Shown: positions 35,167 to 44,035, counted from the first letter of the stretch. The stretch is DNA of 64,000 nucleotides from Streptomyces sp. ITFR-16 (GCF_031844705.1 NZ_CP134609.1:7812001-7876000), one strand, 5' to 3'. Numbers and translations: made by a program. The notes: generated by a model not told the origin, from the sequence alone.

Positions 35167-36120
35167 TCAGCTCTCTTCCACGTTCGCGCCGCTGAGGAAG
35201 CGCAGCGGATTGCGGCGGGTCAGCAGGTCGATCAGGTCGTCGTCCACGCCTGCCGCACGGGCCTTGGGCAGGAAGCTCCCGAAGAGGTGGCCGTAGCCCT
35301 GACCCCCCTCGGAGGCGAGATAGCCGTGGCGGGAGATGTCGCAGCTGAGCAGGGCCCGGTCGGCGTGTCCTGCCTCCAGGAGGGCGAGCAGGAGCCGCAG
35401 CCGGACGTCGTCGCTCTGGTAGCCGTCCTTGCCGACGGTGTCGAACGCGACGTACGCGCCGCTCGCGGCCAGCTCCCGGTGCACCGCCGGGTCGTCCAGC
35501 AGGTCCTGATGGCCGAGCGAGATCCGGTGCGGGGGCAGCCCCTCGCCGGTGAGCAGTTCCAGCTGGGCGAGGCCGCCGCGGCCGAGCTGGGCGTGGGTGG
35601 CGACGGAGAGCCCGGTGGCGAGCGCGGCCCGCGCCGCGGCGCGGAGCACCTTGCTCTCCGGCGGCGTCGGGATGTCCCCGTGGCTGCCGATCTCGCCGAG
35701 GACGCCGGGGCGGATACCCGTCGCGCCGATGCCGTGGTCGATCTCGTGGACGAGGGTGGCGGTGAGGTCCCCGACGCTGCCGCGGTCGATCTCGGAGGTG
35801 TGGAACGGCTCGTAGTACCAGCCGGTCGCGGCGACGACGGCGACCTGGGCGTCCCGGGAGATCCGGGCCAGGGTGCGCACGTCGCGGCCCATGCCGCGGC
35901 AGGTCAGCTCGACGACGAGGGCCAGTCCGTACTCCTCGCGGAGTGCGGCCAGTTCGGCGGTGACGGCGGCGGCGTGCCGGCCGGCGGCGAGCACGGCGCC
36001 GCCGTCACCCCGGTGGTCGAGGTCGAGGACGAGGTGTTCGTGGGCCAGGGCGGGGCCGCGTACCGCGTCGGGGGCAATGTCTCCGAGGACGGTACGCAGC
36101 GCGGGGGCGGGGCTGTTCAT
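35167..36120 (-). CDS. php: Phosphotriesterase-homology protein (Php/YhfV-like hydrolase)
   Basis: 317-residue TIM-barrel metallohydrolase of the phosphotriesterase family. Binuclear-metal ligands are visible: His27 and His29 in 'AHEHL', bridging Glu143 in 'LGEIGSHGD' (Glu rather than carboxylated Lys, as in E. coli Php), His176 in 'THAQLG', His204 in 'LGHQDLLDD' and Asp261 in 'SCDISRHG'. Lactonase or esterase activity is typical of the family. ATG at 36120; the operon gap to yhfT is 49 bases. Confidence 0.88.
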   Translation of the reverse strand: MNSPAPALRTVLGDIAPDAVRGPALAHEHLVLDLDHRGDGGAVLAAGRHAAAVTAELAALREEYGLALVVELTCRGMGRDVRTLARISRDAQVAVVAATGWYYEPFHTSEIDRGSVGDLTATLVHEIDHGIGATGIRPGVLGEIGSHGDIPTPPESKVLRAAARAALATGLSVATHAQLGRGGLAQLELLTGEGLPPHRISLGHQDLLDDPAVHRELAASGAYVAFDTVGKDGYQSDDVRLRLLLALLEAGHADRALLSCDISRHGYLASEGGQGYGHLFGSFLPKARAAGVDDDLIDLLTRRNPLRFLSGANVEES

Positions 36121-36169
36121 CGTGGGGGAGTCCTTCGCGGGTCGGCCTGCGTGATCCGGGGGAGTGGGG

Positions 36170-37507
36170 CTATCCCTTGATCGGTGTGAACAGGTCCATC
36201 CAGTACAGGAGGTTGAGGAGGATGCCGCCGACGATCACCGCGGCCGGTGCCGCGGCCATCCGGACGACGGGCCGGCCCATCGCCTCGTTCAGCAGGTAGA
36301 GCCCGCCGACGACGAGGATGCCCAGGCCGCCGCCCATGGCGTTGGCCGCCATCAGCGAGCCGAAGAGGATCGCCAGCTGGAGCGTCTCGCTGATCGCGCT
36401 GCGCAGATGCTCGGAGGAGTCGCGGACGCTGGGCAGCCGCCCGAGGAGCTTGCCGATGTAGGACAGGGCCAGCACCTCGGCCGCGAAGACCAGGGCGCCG
36501 ACGATCGCGGCGAGGAACGGGTTCGGCATCAGGTAGCCGATGGGGTACACGAGGGTGAAGCCCGCGATGCCGTACGCGCCGGAGGCCAGCGCGGTGGTCG
36601 CGATCAGCGGGATGAAACCGAAGACGCGGTAGAAGTCGACCTGCGCCGCCTCGGAGTACTGCCCCTTCGCGATCAGGAAGCTGGTCGCCTCGCCACCGCC
36701 GAATATGTGCATCTGGGCGAGCACACAGACCCCGGCGCCCAGCACCATGAACAGGGGCAGGTACCTGCGCAGCCGGGCCGCACTGGCGCTGAAGAGCGAG
36801 GCCATCGGGTCGTCGCCCTCGACGACGGGTTCGCTCACGCCCGCGGCCCTGTCCGCCTTGCGCTGGGCGAGGTCCTTGGCGACGGCGAGACCGATGAGCA
36901 TCAGCACACCGACGGCCATCGCCAGCGCGCCGGCGAACATGTTGGGCCACAGCTTCATGGTCATGACGACCAGCGCGAACTCCAGCAGCCCCGCGACGCC
37001 GCCCCACTTGCGGCCGAACTGCTTGGTGATGGCCAGCACCGGGAACAGCGTGAAGAGGAAGAGGATCGGGGTCGACATCTGCTGCATGGCGGTGATGAAG
37101 TCGACCGGCAGGTCATGGGCCACGTTGTTGGCCCCGTCGAGCCCGAAGACGACGACCGCGCCCCAGGCGCCGCCGAGGATCGGCGCGAGCCACTTCTTCG
37201 GCGACAGCATGCCGAGGATGTCGGTGGGCAGGAAGAGGAGCCAAGGGTTCAGCACACCGGTGGACAGGGCCATCGGGGCGCCGAGCCCGAAGATGAACCC
37301 GGCCGAGAGGCCGAACGAGACCGCCGTCGTCGCGCTGCGCGTGGTGCGCCCCTGGATGAAGTCCAGGAGGAACGGGCGTACGCCGTCGTTGAAGACGGCC
37401 AGCGCCATGTGCGCGATGTACGCGGTCAGCGCACAGAGGGCGATGACGGTCAGTTGCTGGGCCAGCGAGAAGTCGAGGCTCGTACCGGCTGCGAGTGTCG
37501 TACTCAC
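36170..37507 (-). CDS. yhfT: YhfT-like multi-pass membrane protein (putative transporter)
   Basis: 445-residue polytopic membrane protein with about ten hydrophobic segments and conserved loops ('FNDGVRPFLLDFIQGRTTRSATTA', 'GLDGANNVAHDLPVDF'). It matches YhfT of the enterobacterial yhf operon and is the only candidate transporter of the locus, so it probably imports the substrate handled by the neighbouring enzymes. Family function is not established. Confidence 0.82.
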   Translation of the reverse strand: MSTTLAAGTSLDFSLAQQLTVIALCALTAYIAHMALAVFNDGVRPFLLDFIQGRTTRSATTAVSFGLSAGFIFGLGAPMALSTGVLNPWLLFLPTDILGMLSPKKWLAPILGGAWGAVVVFGLDGANNVAHDLPVDFITAMQQMSTPILFLFTLFPVLAITKQFGRKWGGVAGLLEFALVVMTMKLWPNMFAGALAMAVGVLMLIGLAVAKDLAQRKADRAAGVSEPVVEGDDPMASLFSASAARLRRYLPLFMVLGAGVCVLAQMHIFGGGEATSFLIAKGQYSEAAQVDFYRVFGFIPLIATTALASGAYGIAGFTLVYPIGYLMPNPFLAAIVGALVFAAEVLALSYIGKLLGRLPSVRDSSEHLRSAISETLQLAILFGSLMAANAMGGGLGILVVGGLYLLNEAMGRPVVRMAAAPAAVIVGGILLNLLYWMDLFTPIKG

Positions 37508-37554
37508 GGGGTCACTCCTTCGTGCCCGGGGCGATCAGAGCGGGGTGGCTGGGG

Positions 37555-37911
37555 TCAGCCGCGGGCGGCGATGGCGCGCGCCATGAGGGGGGCGATGGTG
37601 TCGATCTGGTCCATCGAGAAGCCGAAGACCTTCTTGCCCTCGTCCAGCAGGGCGGTGATCTGCTCCTCGGTGGGGACACTGCGGCCGAAGGTGTGGCAGA
37701 CGGCGCTGCCCATCAGGCCGACGAGGACGCCGAGCGAGGCACCGGCGCCCGTGTGGCAGGTGCCCAGGTAGTAGTCGGCCTGGGCGACGCGCAGCTTCAT
37801 CGCGGCGTCCATGTCGCTGGAGGCGGTGACCTCCAGGCCCTCGATGCCGAGCTGCTTGATGGTGTGGGTGACCTCGGTTTTGCCGACGCCGCCGGCGAGG
37901 ATCTTCGTCAT
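37555..37911 (-). CDS. yhfU: YhfU-like protein (DUF2620)
   Basis: 118-residue cytoplasmic protein starting 'MTKILAGGVGKTEVTHTIKQ', matching the DUF2620/YhfU family in length and in 'QADYYLGTCHTGAGASLG'. The glycine-rich segments suggest a small nucleotide- or sugar-binding fold. It precedes the membrane protein YhfT by 47 bases, a pairing that may reflect a transporter accessory role. Confidence 0.82.
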   Translation of the reverse strand: MTKILAGGVGKTEVTHTIKQLGIEGLEVTASSDMDAAMKLRVAQADYYLGTCHTGAGASLGVLVGLMGSAVCHTFGRSVPTEEQITALLDEGKKVFGFSMDQIDTIAPLMARAIAARG

Positions 37912-37969
37912 GTCCTGCTTCTTTCCTGGTGGTTCGGACCGGCCGAACCGGTCCGGGGGACGGGGTGGT

Positions 37970-38356
37970 TCAGGAGGATGGGGCGGCGGGTGTCTGCTGC
38001 GCCAGTACCGCGAGGTGCATGCTCAGGAAGTTCACCTCGGACTCCGGGAGGGCGGCTCCGAGCTCGCGCTGTGCGCGCTCGGCGACGGTACGGGCGCGGC
38101 TGACGGCCTCGGGGTGTCCGGCCAGTTCGGCGGCGACCTGGTCGTCGGTGAGGAACTGCTCGATGGCCTCGCCGTTCAGGAGCCGGGTGAGCGCCATCAT
38201 CAGGTGGCTGGTGAGCATGCCCGCGGTCGCCTCGGTCACGGTGTTGCCCTCCGCCTCCAGGGCGGCCAGCTCGGCCGTGACGAAGTCGGCCACCTCGGGC
38301 TTGATCTGCCCTCCTTCGCGGAAGAGCTGAATCCGCAGGGCCAGCTGGTCGTCCAT
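37970..38356 (-). CDS. yhfY: YhfY-like PRD-domain protein
   Basis: 128-residue stand-alone PTS-regulation-domain protein, mostly helical, with two conserved-type histidines ('LTSHLMMALTRLLNG', 'NFLSMHLAVLAQ') of PRD modules. ATG at 38356 has AAGGAGG. First gene of the enzyme/transport operon behind the repeated operator at 38376. PRDs are normally phosphorylated by PTS proteins; here it could modulate the YhfZ regulator. Confidence 0.82.
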   Translation of the reverse strand: MDDQLALRIQLFREGGQIKPEVADFVTAELAALEAEGNTVTEATAGMLTSHLMMALTRLLNGEAIEQFLTDDQVAAELAGHPEAVSRARTVAERAQRELGAALPESEVNFLSMHLAVLAQQTPAAPSS

Positions 38357-38375
38357 GGCGGTCCTCCTTAAATCG

Positions 38376-38400
38376 ACAGTAACCAGGATTTTGTATTTTG
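38376..38400. promoter_or_regulatory. Repeated operator/promoter element before yhfY
   Basis: 25-bp element (plus strand begins ACAGTAACCAGGATTTTG) matching 21 of 25 bases of the element before yhfZ. It starts 20 bases upstream of the yhfY ATG and, read on the minus strand, contains a TACTGT that can serve as a -10 hexamer. Likely binding site of YhfZ. Confidence 0.6.
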
Positions 38401-38465
38401 ATGAGGTCGAAGGTCCCGTCGTGGCAGGACCTTCGACCTGCCACGACCGGCCCGCCGGCCGGGGC

Positions 38466-39404
38466 TCAGTACGAGGGCAGGCGCGTGCCCTCGATCACCT
38501 CGCGCTGGAGCGAGGTGATCAGTGAGAGATCCAGGGAGTCCCGGACGGCGGCCAGGGCCTTGGCCCCTTGGGTCCGGCCGATGACGGCCGCGCTCGAGTT
38601 GCGCAGCGACAGCTCGCGGGTGACCTCGTCCCCCAGCGGAAGCACGTCGACGCCGAACCCGAGCCGGTCCTGCACCTCGTCCAGGTTCCAGACGGTGGCG
38701 TCGACCTCTTCGCGGGCGAAGAGGTCGCGCAGCTGCATGTACGAGGCCTCCAGCAGCTGGATGTCCGGGCGCCCGGCGAAGACCAGGTCGACCAGCATGC
38801 GCAGATCCTCCGACGCGTGGTCGACCGCGACCCGCAGGCCCGGGGTGTCCAGATCCACGCCGTGGCGCAGGAGCATGCCGTGCGCGCCGACGTAGGTGGC
38901 CGGCCCCAGGTCTGCCACCAGCTCCACCGGGTGCTCGGCGATCAGCTCGTCGGCGGCGAAGCGGGACAGGACGACGAGGTCGACCTTGCCTTCGAGCAGG
39001 GCGGCGGTACGGGCCCCGGCGCCTCGCATGAACGTGATCGCAAAGGGCGCGCCCGCTTTCTCGAAGGCGCCGCGCAGTCCGGTGGCGAGGCCCTCGTACC
39101 GGCGGGAGTACGGCAGGGGCATCGCGGCCAGCAGTGTCCCGAGCCCGGAGAGCCGCCAGAGTATGGAGCGGTCCGAGCGGGCGAGAAAGGTGCCGAGGTG
39201 CCCTCGGGCGGTCGTCCTGATGGCGCCGGACTCCTCCAGCAACTGCAGGGCCGCCTGAACCGTGCCGTTTCCGCAGCCCAGTTCCTCCGCGTAGTCCCGC
39301 ACCCGGGGCAGCCGCGTGTCCGGCTCATGGTTGAGCAGCAGGACCGCGAGCTGGCGGGCTGCCAGCCCGTTGCGCGTGAGGAAGCGGTCATCGAAGGCGT
39401 TCAC
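38466..39404 (-). CDS. yhfZ: YhfZ-like GntR-type regulator
   Basis: 312-residue regulator: N-terminal winged helix ('LPRVRDYAEELGCGNGTVQAALQLLEESGAI', about 33-65) and a C-terminal periplasmic-binding-like effector domain ('YEGLATGLRGAFEKAGAPFAITFMRGAG' region onward) as in YhfZ. GTG 39404 is chosen because homologous sequence begins there; no ribosome site is visible and the promoter element ends 8 bases upstream, suggesting a leaderless message. Transcribed ahead of the yhfY-W genes, which it probably controls. Confidence 0.83.
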   Translation of the reverse strand: MNAFDDRFLTRNGLAARQLAVLLLNHEPDTRLPRVRDYAEELGCGNGTVQAALQLLEESGAIRTTARGHLGTFLARSDRSILWRLSGLGTLLAAMPLPYSRRYEGLATGLRGAFEKAGAPFAITFMRGAGARTAALLEGKVDLVVLSRFAADELIAEHPVELVADLGPATYVGAHGMLLRHGVDLDTPGLRVAVDHASEDLRMLVDLVFAGRPDIQLLEASYMQLRDLFAREEVDATVWNLDEVQDRLGFGVDVLPLGDEVTRELSLRNSSAAVIGRTQGAKALAAVRDSLDLSLITSLQREVIEGTRLPSY

Positions 39405-39411
39405 AAAAGGA

Positions 39412-39436
39412 ACAGTAAACAGGATTCTGGATATTG
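39412..39436. promoter_or_regulatory. Repeated operator/promoter element before yhfZ
   Basis: Second copy of the 25-bp element (plus strand begins ACAGTAAACAGGATTCTG). On the minus strand a TTGCCA and TACTGT are spaced by 17 bases, a good promoter, and overlap the element, consistent with autoregulation. Confidence 0.6.
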
Positions 39437-39701
39437 GCAAGGCTCCTTGCCGAACCGCAACCGGAGGGCGCATGGCATGGGCCAAGGGGGCGACGGGGAG
39501 GGACCAGCCGGAATCCGTCCGGGGCCGGCCCCGGACGGCGCTGGCCCGGCGGTCCGGGGCTTCTCCAGCTGCGCGCGCTGCTGCGGGATGGTGCACCCCG
39601 GGCTGTGGGCTCGGCGGAGCGGTAGCCGGAGGGCGGCCGCTTGTCCGCTTCCCGGCAGGACGCATCGGCTCGGCCGACCGCGGCAGGGGTTCGCCGACGC
39701 G

Positions 39702-40576
39702 CTAAAGGGTGTTGCAGAAGGTTCGGCTTCGGCAGGCTGAAGTGGCGGCTGGCCTGCTGTTTCACCGTGTCATGGCGAGGTTGTGCATGGTGGCGACGGC
39801 TTGGACCGCGTGGTGAAGGCCGTCTCCTTTCTGGCGGCAGTCTCGCGGGATCTTTTAGTTCTTCATCCGGGCGAAGGTGTGCTCGACACGGGCTCGCACC
39901 CTTCGGTGCTCGGCGTTGTCCTCCTCCTGCCCGCGCAGGAGGGGGCGGCCGGCTCTCCTGCGGTGCGGGACGATCAGGCCGGTGCCGGGGTAGGCGCCGT
40001 CCGCAATGACCGTCGTGCCCGCCGCCAGAGCGGGCAGGCCCGACTCCCGCCAGACGTGAGCGTCGGCCTTGTTACCTGGCGCCGGCCGGGCCGCCGCGAC
40101 GACCAAACGGGTGTCCGCGTCGATGATGACCTGCACGTTCGCCGAGAACCGGTAATTGCGGTACGAGGCACCAACCTTGCGGTCACGGACCGGAATGAGG
40201 GTGCCGTCCACGATCCACAGCCGCTCGGTGTCCGCCACCGGCCGCGAAGCCCGCTCAAGCGCCGGCAGCGGACCAAGCCGCTGGATGACCCGGCACACCG
40301 TCGCCGGCGAGATGCCGAACAACGGCGCCGGCTGCCGCATCGTGAGGTTCGTGCGGTAGTACACGGCCACCAGCAGCACCCGGTCCGGCAGCGGCAAACA
40401 CCACGGCCGGCCGCCGCCGGGCCCGTTCCCGCCCCGCTCGCGCACCGCCTTCACCAGCTTCGCGAACCGGTCCATCCGCAAGCCCGTGAACGTCTCCACC
40501 CACAACGGCTCAGCCCTCAACACCCCACCCGTACAGGCAAAATGCCCAGAACACAGCCTTCTGCAACACCCTTTAG
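39702..40576. mobile_element. IS5-family insertion sequence with a broken transposase
   Basis: 875-bp element with perfect 20-bp inverted ends (39702-39721 and 40557-40576, CTAAAGGGTGTTGCAGAAGG). The symmetrical CTA/TAG at the extremities may be target bases. It separates the yhf locus from a degraded gene on the right. Confidence 0.82.
39762..40523 (-). pseudogene. IS5-family transposase interrupted by a stop codon
   Basis: GTG 40523 opens a transposase with helix-turn-helix 'TMRQPAPLFGISPATVCRVIQRLG' and DDE elements 'WIVDGTLIPVRD', 'VIADGAYPGTGL' and 'RARVEHTFARMKN'. A TAA at 39857-39855 stands where the related copy at 54261-55034 has Trp (after 'HTFAHMKS'); the same frame then continues as 'KIPRDCRQKGDGLHHA' to 39762. 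Loss of about 30 C-terminal residues probably inactivates it. Confidence 0.78.
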
Positions 40577-40589
40577 ACAGCCCTGCGAG

Positions 40590-41100
40590 GCCGACGCGGG
40601 CCTGGAAGTCGACCGGAGTGCGACGCAAGGAAGTGCTGAGAGCTCTGGGCATCTTCCAGCGGGCTGCTGTCGGTCAGCTCTGGCGGCGGATGCTGCGCCC
40701 CACAGACTGGCACGACCGGATCACCAGAGACATCCTGAAACGCGTTGAAGAAGGACGGGCCCGGTCCGGGTGGTGACGCGAATCGGGTCGGGGCACAAAA
40801 TGTGGGTGCTTACGGAAAAGGGCCACGGCAAGCCAGGACGCTGCTGCCGAAGTCAGTTACGGGCATACCCAGTACGCCGACCTGTGCGAAACCTTCCCGG
40901 ACCGTTGTTGCAGCACGTCCCGCACGCCAGCCGCCACCCCGGCTGCGCAGGGAGCCGGGCATAGAACGGCGCCCAGCCCTCGTCCTCCTGAGGGCATCCA
41001 GGACCCATGTGTGAACACGGATCCGAACACCCTTTGGCCGCACTGTACGTGGAGATCGCCAACAAGGTCGGCGAACACGATGCCTCGGCAGACCGCCACC
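40590..41100 (+). pseudogene. Degraded winged-helix/replication-relaxation-like gene
   Basis: Fragments in successive plus frames form one coherent protein: 'VLRALGIFQRAAVGQLWRRM' and 'WHDRITRDILKRVEEG' in one frame, 'KMWVLTEKGHGKP' in the next, and 'ALYVEIANKVGE' further on. The pattern resembles winged-helix proteins called replication-relaxation in actinomycete mobile elements. At least two frameshifts; the 5' part is cut by the IS at 40576. The rest of 41100-41502 shows no gene. Confidence 0.4.
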
Positions 41101-41502
41101 GCTCAGCGGCTTGGGTCTGGTCTGTCTCGCCGCGGTCGGGCTCCATCCGCAGCGTTTTGGACGTCCGGACCGCGAACGCACTCTCCAGCCCCAGGGGCCA
41201 ACCGCCGAAGGACTTCCGGAGCCGATCACCAAGAGAACGGACGAGCCGGAGCGATCGGCGCGGACTCCTGCGGAGCGGCTCGCGGAGGGAAGGGAAAGCC
41301 GAGCGAAGAGAGGTGTGCGGGTGTGCGAATGCGTGCGCCTCGGCGCATCATTCCTCAGCTCCTTCCCCGTTGCCCGCTGGTCCGGCCGGGCAATATCAAC
41401 GTAATGCGGAAGCTGACTGAGGGGGCGATATATTTTCGCGCATCTCCCTTCGGAGTAGCCCAGCCGAGCGGCCGAGTTCGGCCATATTTTGTGCGGGCGG
41501 CT

Positions 41503-41778
41503 CTACCTATCCGGTTCGTCGGTCGTTTGTGATGCGGGATCAGTTCCGGGTTTCCGATAAGAGATCAGGTCGCCCGGCTGGCAGTCCAGCGCTTCACAGA
41601 TTCGGGTCAGGGTGGAGAATCGGATGGCTTTGGCGCGACCATTTTTGAGGATCGAAAGATTGACGACGGTCACGCCGACCTGGTTCGCCAAGCCCGTAAG
41701 AGTCATGCCACGTTCGGCCAGGACGCGATCGAGGTGCACCTCGATCGCGTGGCTTTCCGAAGTTGCGCCGCCGTCCAT
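41503..41778 (-). CDS. XRE-family regulator (YozG-like)
   Basis: 91-residue DNA-binding protein that is almost entirely one Cro/C1 helix-turn-helix ('LAERGMTLTGLANQVGVTVVNLSILKNGRAKAIRFSTL', then 'ICEALDCQPGDLI'). ATG at 41778 overlaps the DUF2975 gene stop. Small XRE proteins of this type are regularly paired with DUF2975 membrane proteins and autoregulate the pair; the strong tandem operator at 42414 fits this. Confidence 0.88.
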   Translation of the reverse strand: MDGGATSESHAIEVHLDRVLAERGMTLTGLANQVGVTVVNLSILKNGRAKAIRFSTLTRICEALDCQPGDLISYRKPGTDPASQTTDEPDR

Positions 41779-42410
41779 CAGATCGTCGCCTCGATGTCCT
41801 CGCGCATCGCGGTGCCCGCGCGCACGATCCGCGCGAAGGTCAGCAGCCCGAGGCCGACGAGGGGCGACAGGAGGGGGACGTCCCACACGTTGCCCGGGGA
41901 AGCCCCGTCCGCAGCCGCGAGCGTCGCCAGCAACGCCGCCTGGGACGCGGCCTGGGCTGCGGCCGCGACCAGGCCGCCGACCAGGGTCCACCAGCCGAGG
42001 ACGCGCAGGCGCGAGGCTGTTCGAGCGGTGTAGACGCCCTCGCGGGCGGCTCCCTGGAGCAGCCGATTGAGCAGCCACAGGCCGCCGAGGGCCAGGATGA
42101 CCGGCGGTAGGGTGCCCGCCGCCTGAAGAAGCTTCTGGCCGGCAGAGGGGTCCGTGGTGCAGTACCGCGGAACCGAGGAGACATCGACGCCCGCCTTCGG
42201 GCCGAAGACCGTGTCCATCCCAGCCCCGTCGGCGGACATACCGTCGGAGGTGACACACACGCTGCGGCCCAGCCCGCCGAAGTGGATGTCATCGACGAAC
42301 AGGCTCAGTACGAAGCCCAGTACGGCCACGCCTATCACCACCCGCAAGGCCACCGACACCACACCGAGAAGAGGTTCGAGCATCTTGCGCTGTTCAGTCA
42401 TGACCACCAT
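41778..42410 (-). CDS. DUF2975 membrane protein
   Basis: 210-residue protein with four predicted transmembrane helices and two extracellular cysteines between helices 1 and 2 ('SVCVTSDG', 'RYCTTDP'), the DUF2975 layout. ATG 42410 lies three bases after AAGG; an ATG three codons later (42401) is possible. Coupled to the XRE gene. Proposed to be a membrane sensor or anti-regulator; function not established. Confidence 0.83.
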   Translation of the reverse strand: MVVMTEQRKMLEPLLGVVSVALRVVIGVAVLGFVLSLFVDDIHFGGLGRSVCVTSDGMSADGAGMDTVFGPKAGVDVSSVPRYCTTDPSAGQKLLQAAGTLPPVILALGGLWLLNRLLQGAAREGVYTARTASRLRVLGWWTLVGGLVAAAAQAASQAALLATLAAADGASPGNVWDVPLLSPLVGLGLLTFARIVRAGTAMREDIEATI

Positions 42411-42413
42411 CAC

Positions 42414-42448
42414 CTTATCGTTCCTCGATAGTATCGAGGAACGATAAG
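42414..42448. promoter_or_regulatory. Tandem TATCG-N5-CGATA operator
   Basis: Perfect 16-bp inverted repeat (42414-42429 and 42433-42448). It can also be read as two adjacent 15-bp sites, TATCG-N5-CGATA (42416-42430 and 42432-42446). It ends just before the DUF2975 start codon, in ideal position for repression by the small XRE protein. Confidence 0.8.
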
Positions 42449-43542
42449 ATGATCGCCCCATCGGACGCAACCCCTTGCCCTGCGGCCCGCTGCAACACCC
42501 AGGCAGGGCCCGGGATTGCATATCCTCCCCGTCAAGCCCTGCGGGAGCTGAGGACGTGGGGCGGCAGGAAGGGCACGGGGCGCCGGTCGCAGTCCAGGTG
42601 CCGTGCTCTTCGTTGCTCCTCGTTCGAGCGGAGGTGAGTCGGCAGCCCATGCCGGCGGTGGGCGGTGGCGCGGTTGTGCCAGTCCAGGACCTGCTCCCGG
42701 GTGAGCTGCGCCGCAGCGTGAAGAGGAGGGGCCCGAGGCTATGGGTGCTTGACGATCAAGTTGGAGTCGGTTGCGATGCGGCCCAGACGGCCGTCCTTCG
42801 GCTCGGGGTGCAGGACGGCCGTCTGCGGCGGGCCGCTCCAGGACGGTGCGGCCCTACCTGGTCGCGCCGGACTCGTCGGTCACGGCCGAGCGGGCGGGGC
42901 CGGAAGTCGGTCCAGCCCGCCCCCGATAGTGGGACCTCGCTGATGCCATTACCTTATTCTGTCCGTGTCGCGGCGTATGTATCCATTCGTGGGTGAGGCG
43001 GCGGGCGATTGGGCGCCGTTCCGGCGTTGGTCGTGCCCACGGCCCGGGGGCCGTCGGATGATGTGACGGGGGTTGTCCCGCAGAGGAATCTCTCCACTGT
43101 GGTCGCTGAATGGATCGCTACCGCTGAGGCGGTTCTTCCTCCCGAACAGAAGGGTGTCCGACACATGAGCATCATGACTTGCGCAGGTGCCCGTGGGCGT
43201 GCTGTTGGGCGGCCCGGACAGCATGCTGGACACGGGTGCCCTGCGGTTGAGCACCGCGGGGTCCAGTCCGCGGCCCGGTCTGCCGGAGGGGCCGCAGTTC
43301 GTGCGGGACCAGGTCCTGTCCCAGCACGCGGCGCCCCGACTGCTCGTCAGCAACGGCTCGCCCGCTACACAGGCCGAGGTCTCACTGCCCAGAAGCCGGC
43401 CACCGATGAAGTCGACCATCTCGGCCCGTCCACGGTGGACTCGGACGTCTCCGCCCGGCCGCTGGGCCGCGCACCCCGGCCGGCTCGGGCCGCCCGAGGT
43501 GAAGCGCCCGCACCATCAGCACGACGATACGAGGAGGAGTTC
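42449..43542. other. Long stretch without a supported gene
   Basis: About 1.1 kb between the DUF2975 operator and melC1. Several frames are open but none has a ribosome site, consistent codon pattern or recognisable protein. The last 200 bases probably hold the melC promoter. Confidence 0.45.
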
Positions 43543-44028
43543 GTGAAGACACCCACTTCCCTGGCCCGTGAGGACGCGCTGTTGCCCGGTCCGCCGGCAC
43601 CCGTCCCCCAGGCGTCCTCCCCGCGATCTGCCGTGTGGAGTCGCCGCAGTGCGGGTCTGGTCCTTCTGGGCACCGCCGCGGCGGGTGTGAGTGTGTTCGC
43701 GATGGGACAACACCGGTCCGAGGAACCCGGGGACCCGTCTCCGGGGGCGATGCCCGAGACGTTCGAGGAGATGTTCCAGGGGCGGCACATCACGGGGAGT
43801 GCGGTGGCGGCCGTCGCCGACGGCGCCAGGTCGTGGCAAGTGAGCATCGACGGCCGCGCCTTGCATCTGATGCGCCGTGCGGACGGGACGTACCTGAGCA
43901 TGGTGGACCACTACACGGCCTATCCCACGCCTCTCGACGCGGCACGGGGGGCGGCGGCGGAGCTGAGGGGGCGGCAGCTGCGCGTCCACGAGGGCGGGCC
44001 GGGCACCGGCCGGAAAGCGCGGGGGTGA
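43543..44028 (+). CDS. melC1: Tyrosinase copper chaperone/secretion cofactor MelC1
   Basis: 161-residue MelC1-type protein. GTG at 43543 follows GAGGAGG. A twin-arginine signal is visible ('SRRSAGLVLLGTAAAGVSV', about 30-48). The mature domain has the MelC1 signature 'FEEMFQGRHITG' and 'VSIDGRALHLMRRADGTYLSMVDHY'. MelC1 binds apo-MelC2, inserts copper and carries it through Tat export, since MelC2 lacks its own signal. The gene lies 7 bases before melC2. An in-frame upstream extension has no support. Confidence 0.9.
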   Translation: MKTPTSLAREDALLPGPPAPVPQASSPRSAVWSRRSAGLVLLGTAAAGVSVFAMGQHRSEEPGDPSPGAMPETFEEMFQGRHITGSAVAAVADGARSWQVSIDGRALHLMRRADGTYLSMVDHYTAYPTPLDAARGAAAELRGRQLRVHEGGPGTGRKARG

Positions 44029-44035
44029 CGGCGCC

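Noticed and set aside
37908..38444. 178-residue minus frame overlapping yhfY
   Set aside because: Arg/Pro-rich translation in another frame; the PRD protein frame fits family and ribosome site.
42475..43540. Open plus-strand frames before melC1, including an extension of melC1 to 43009
   Set aside because: No ribosome site, low-complexity translation, and MelC1 with a twin-arginine signal starts at 43543.
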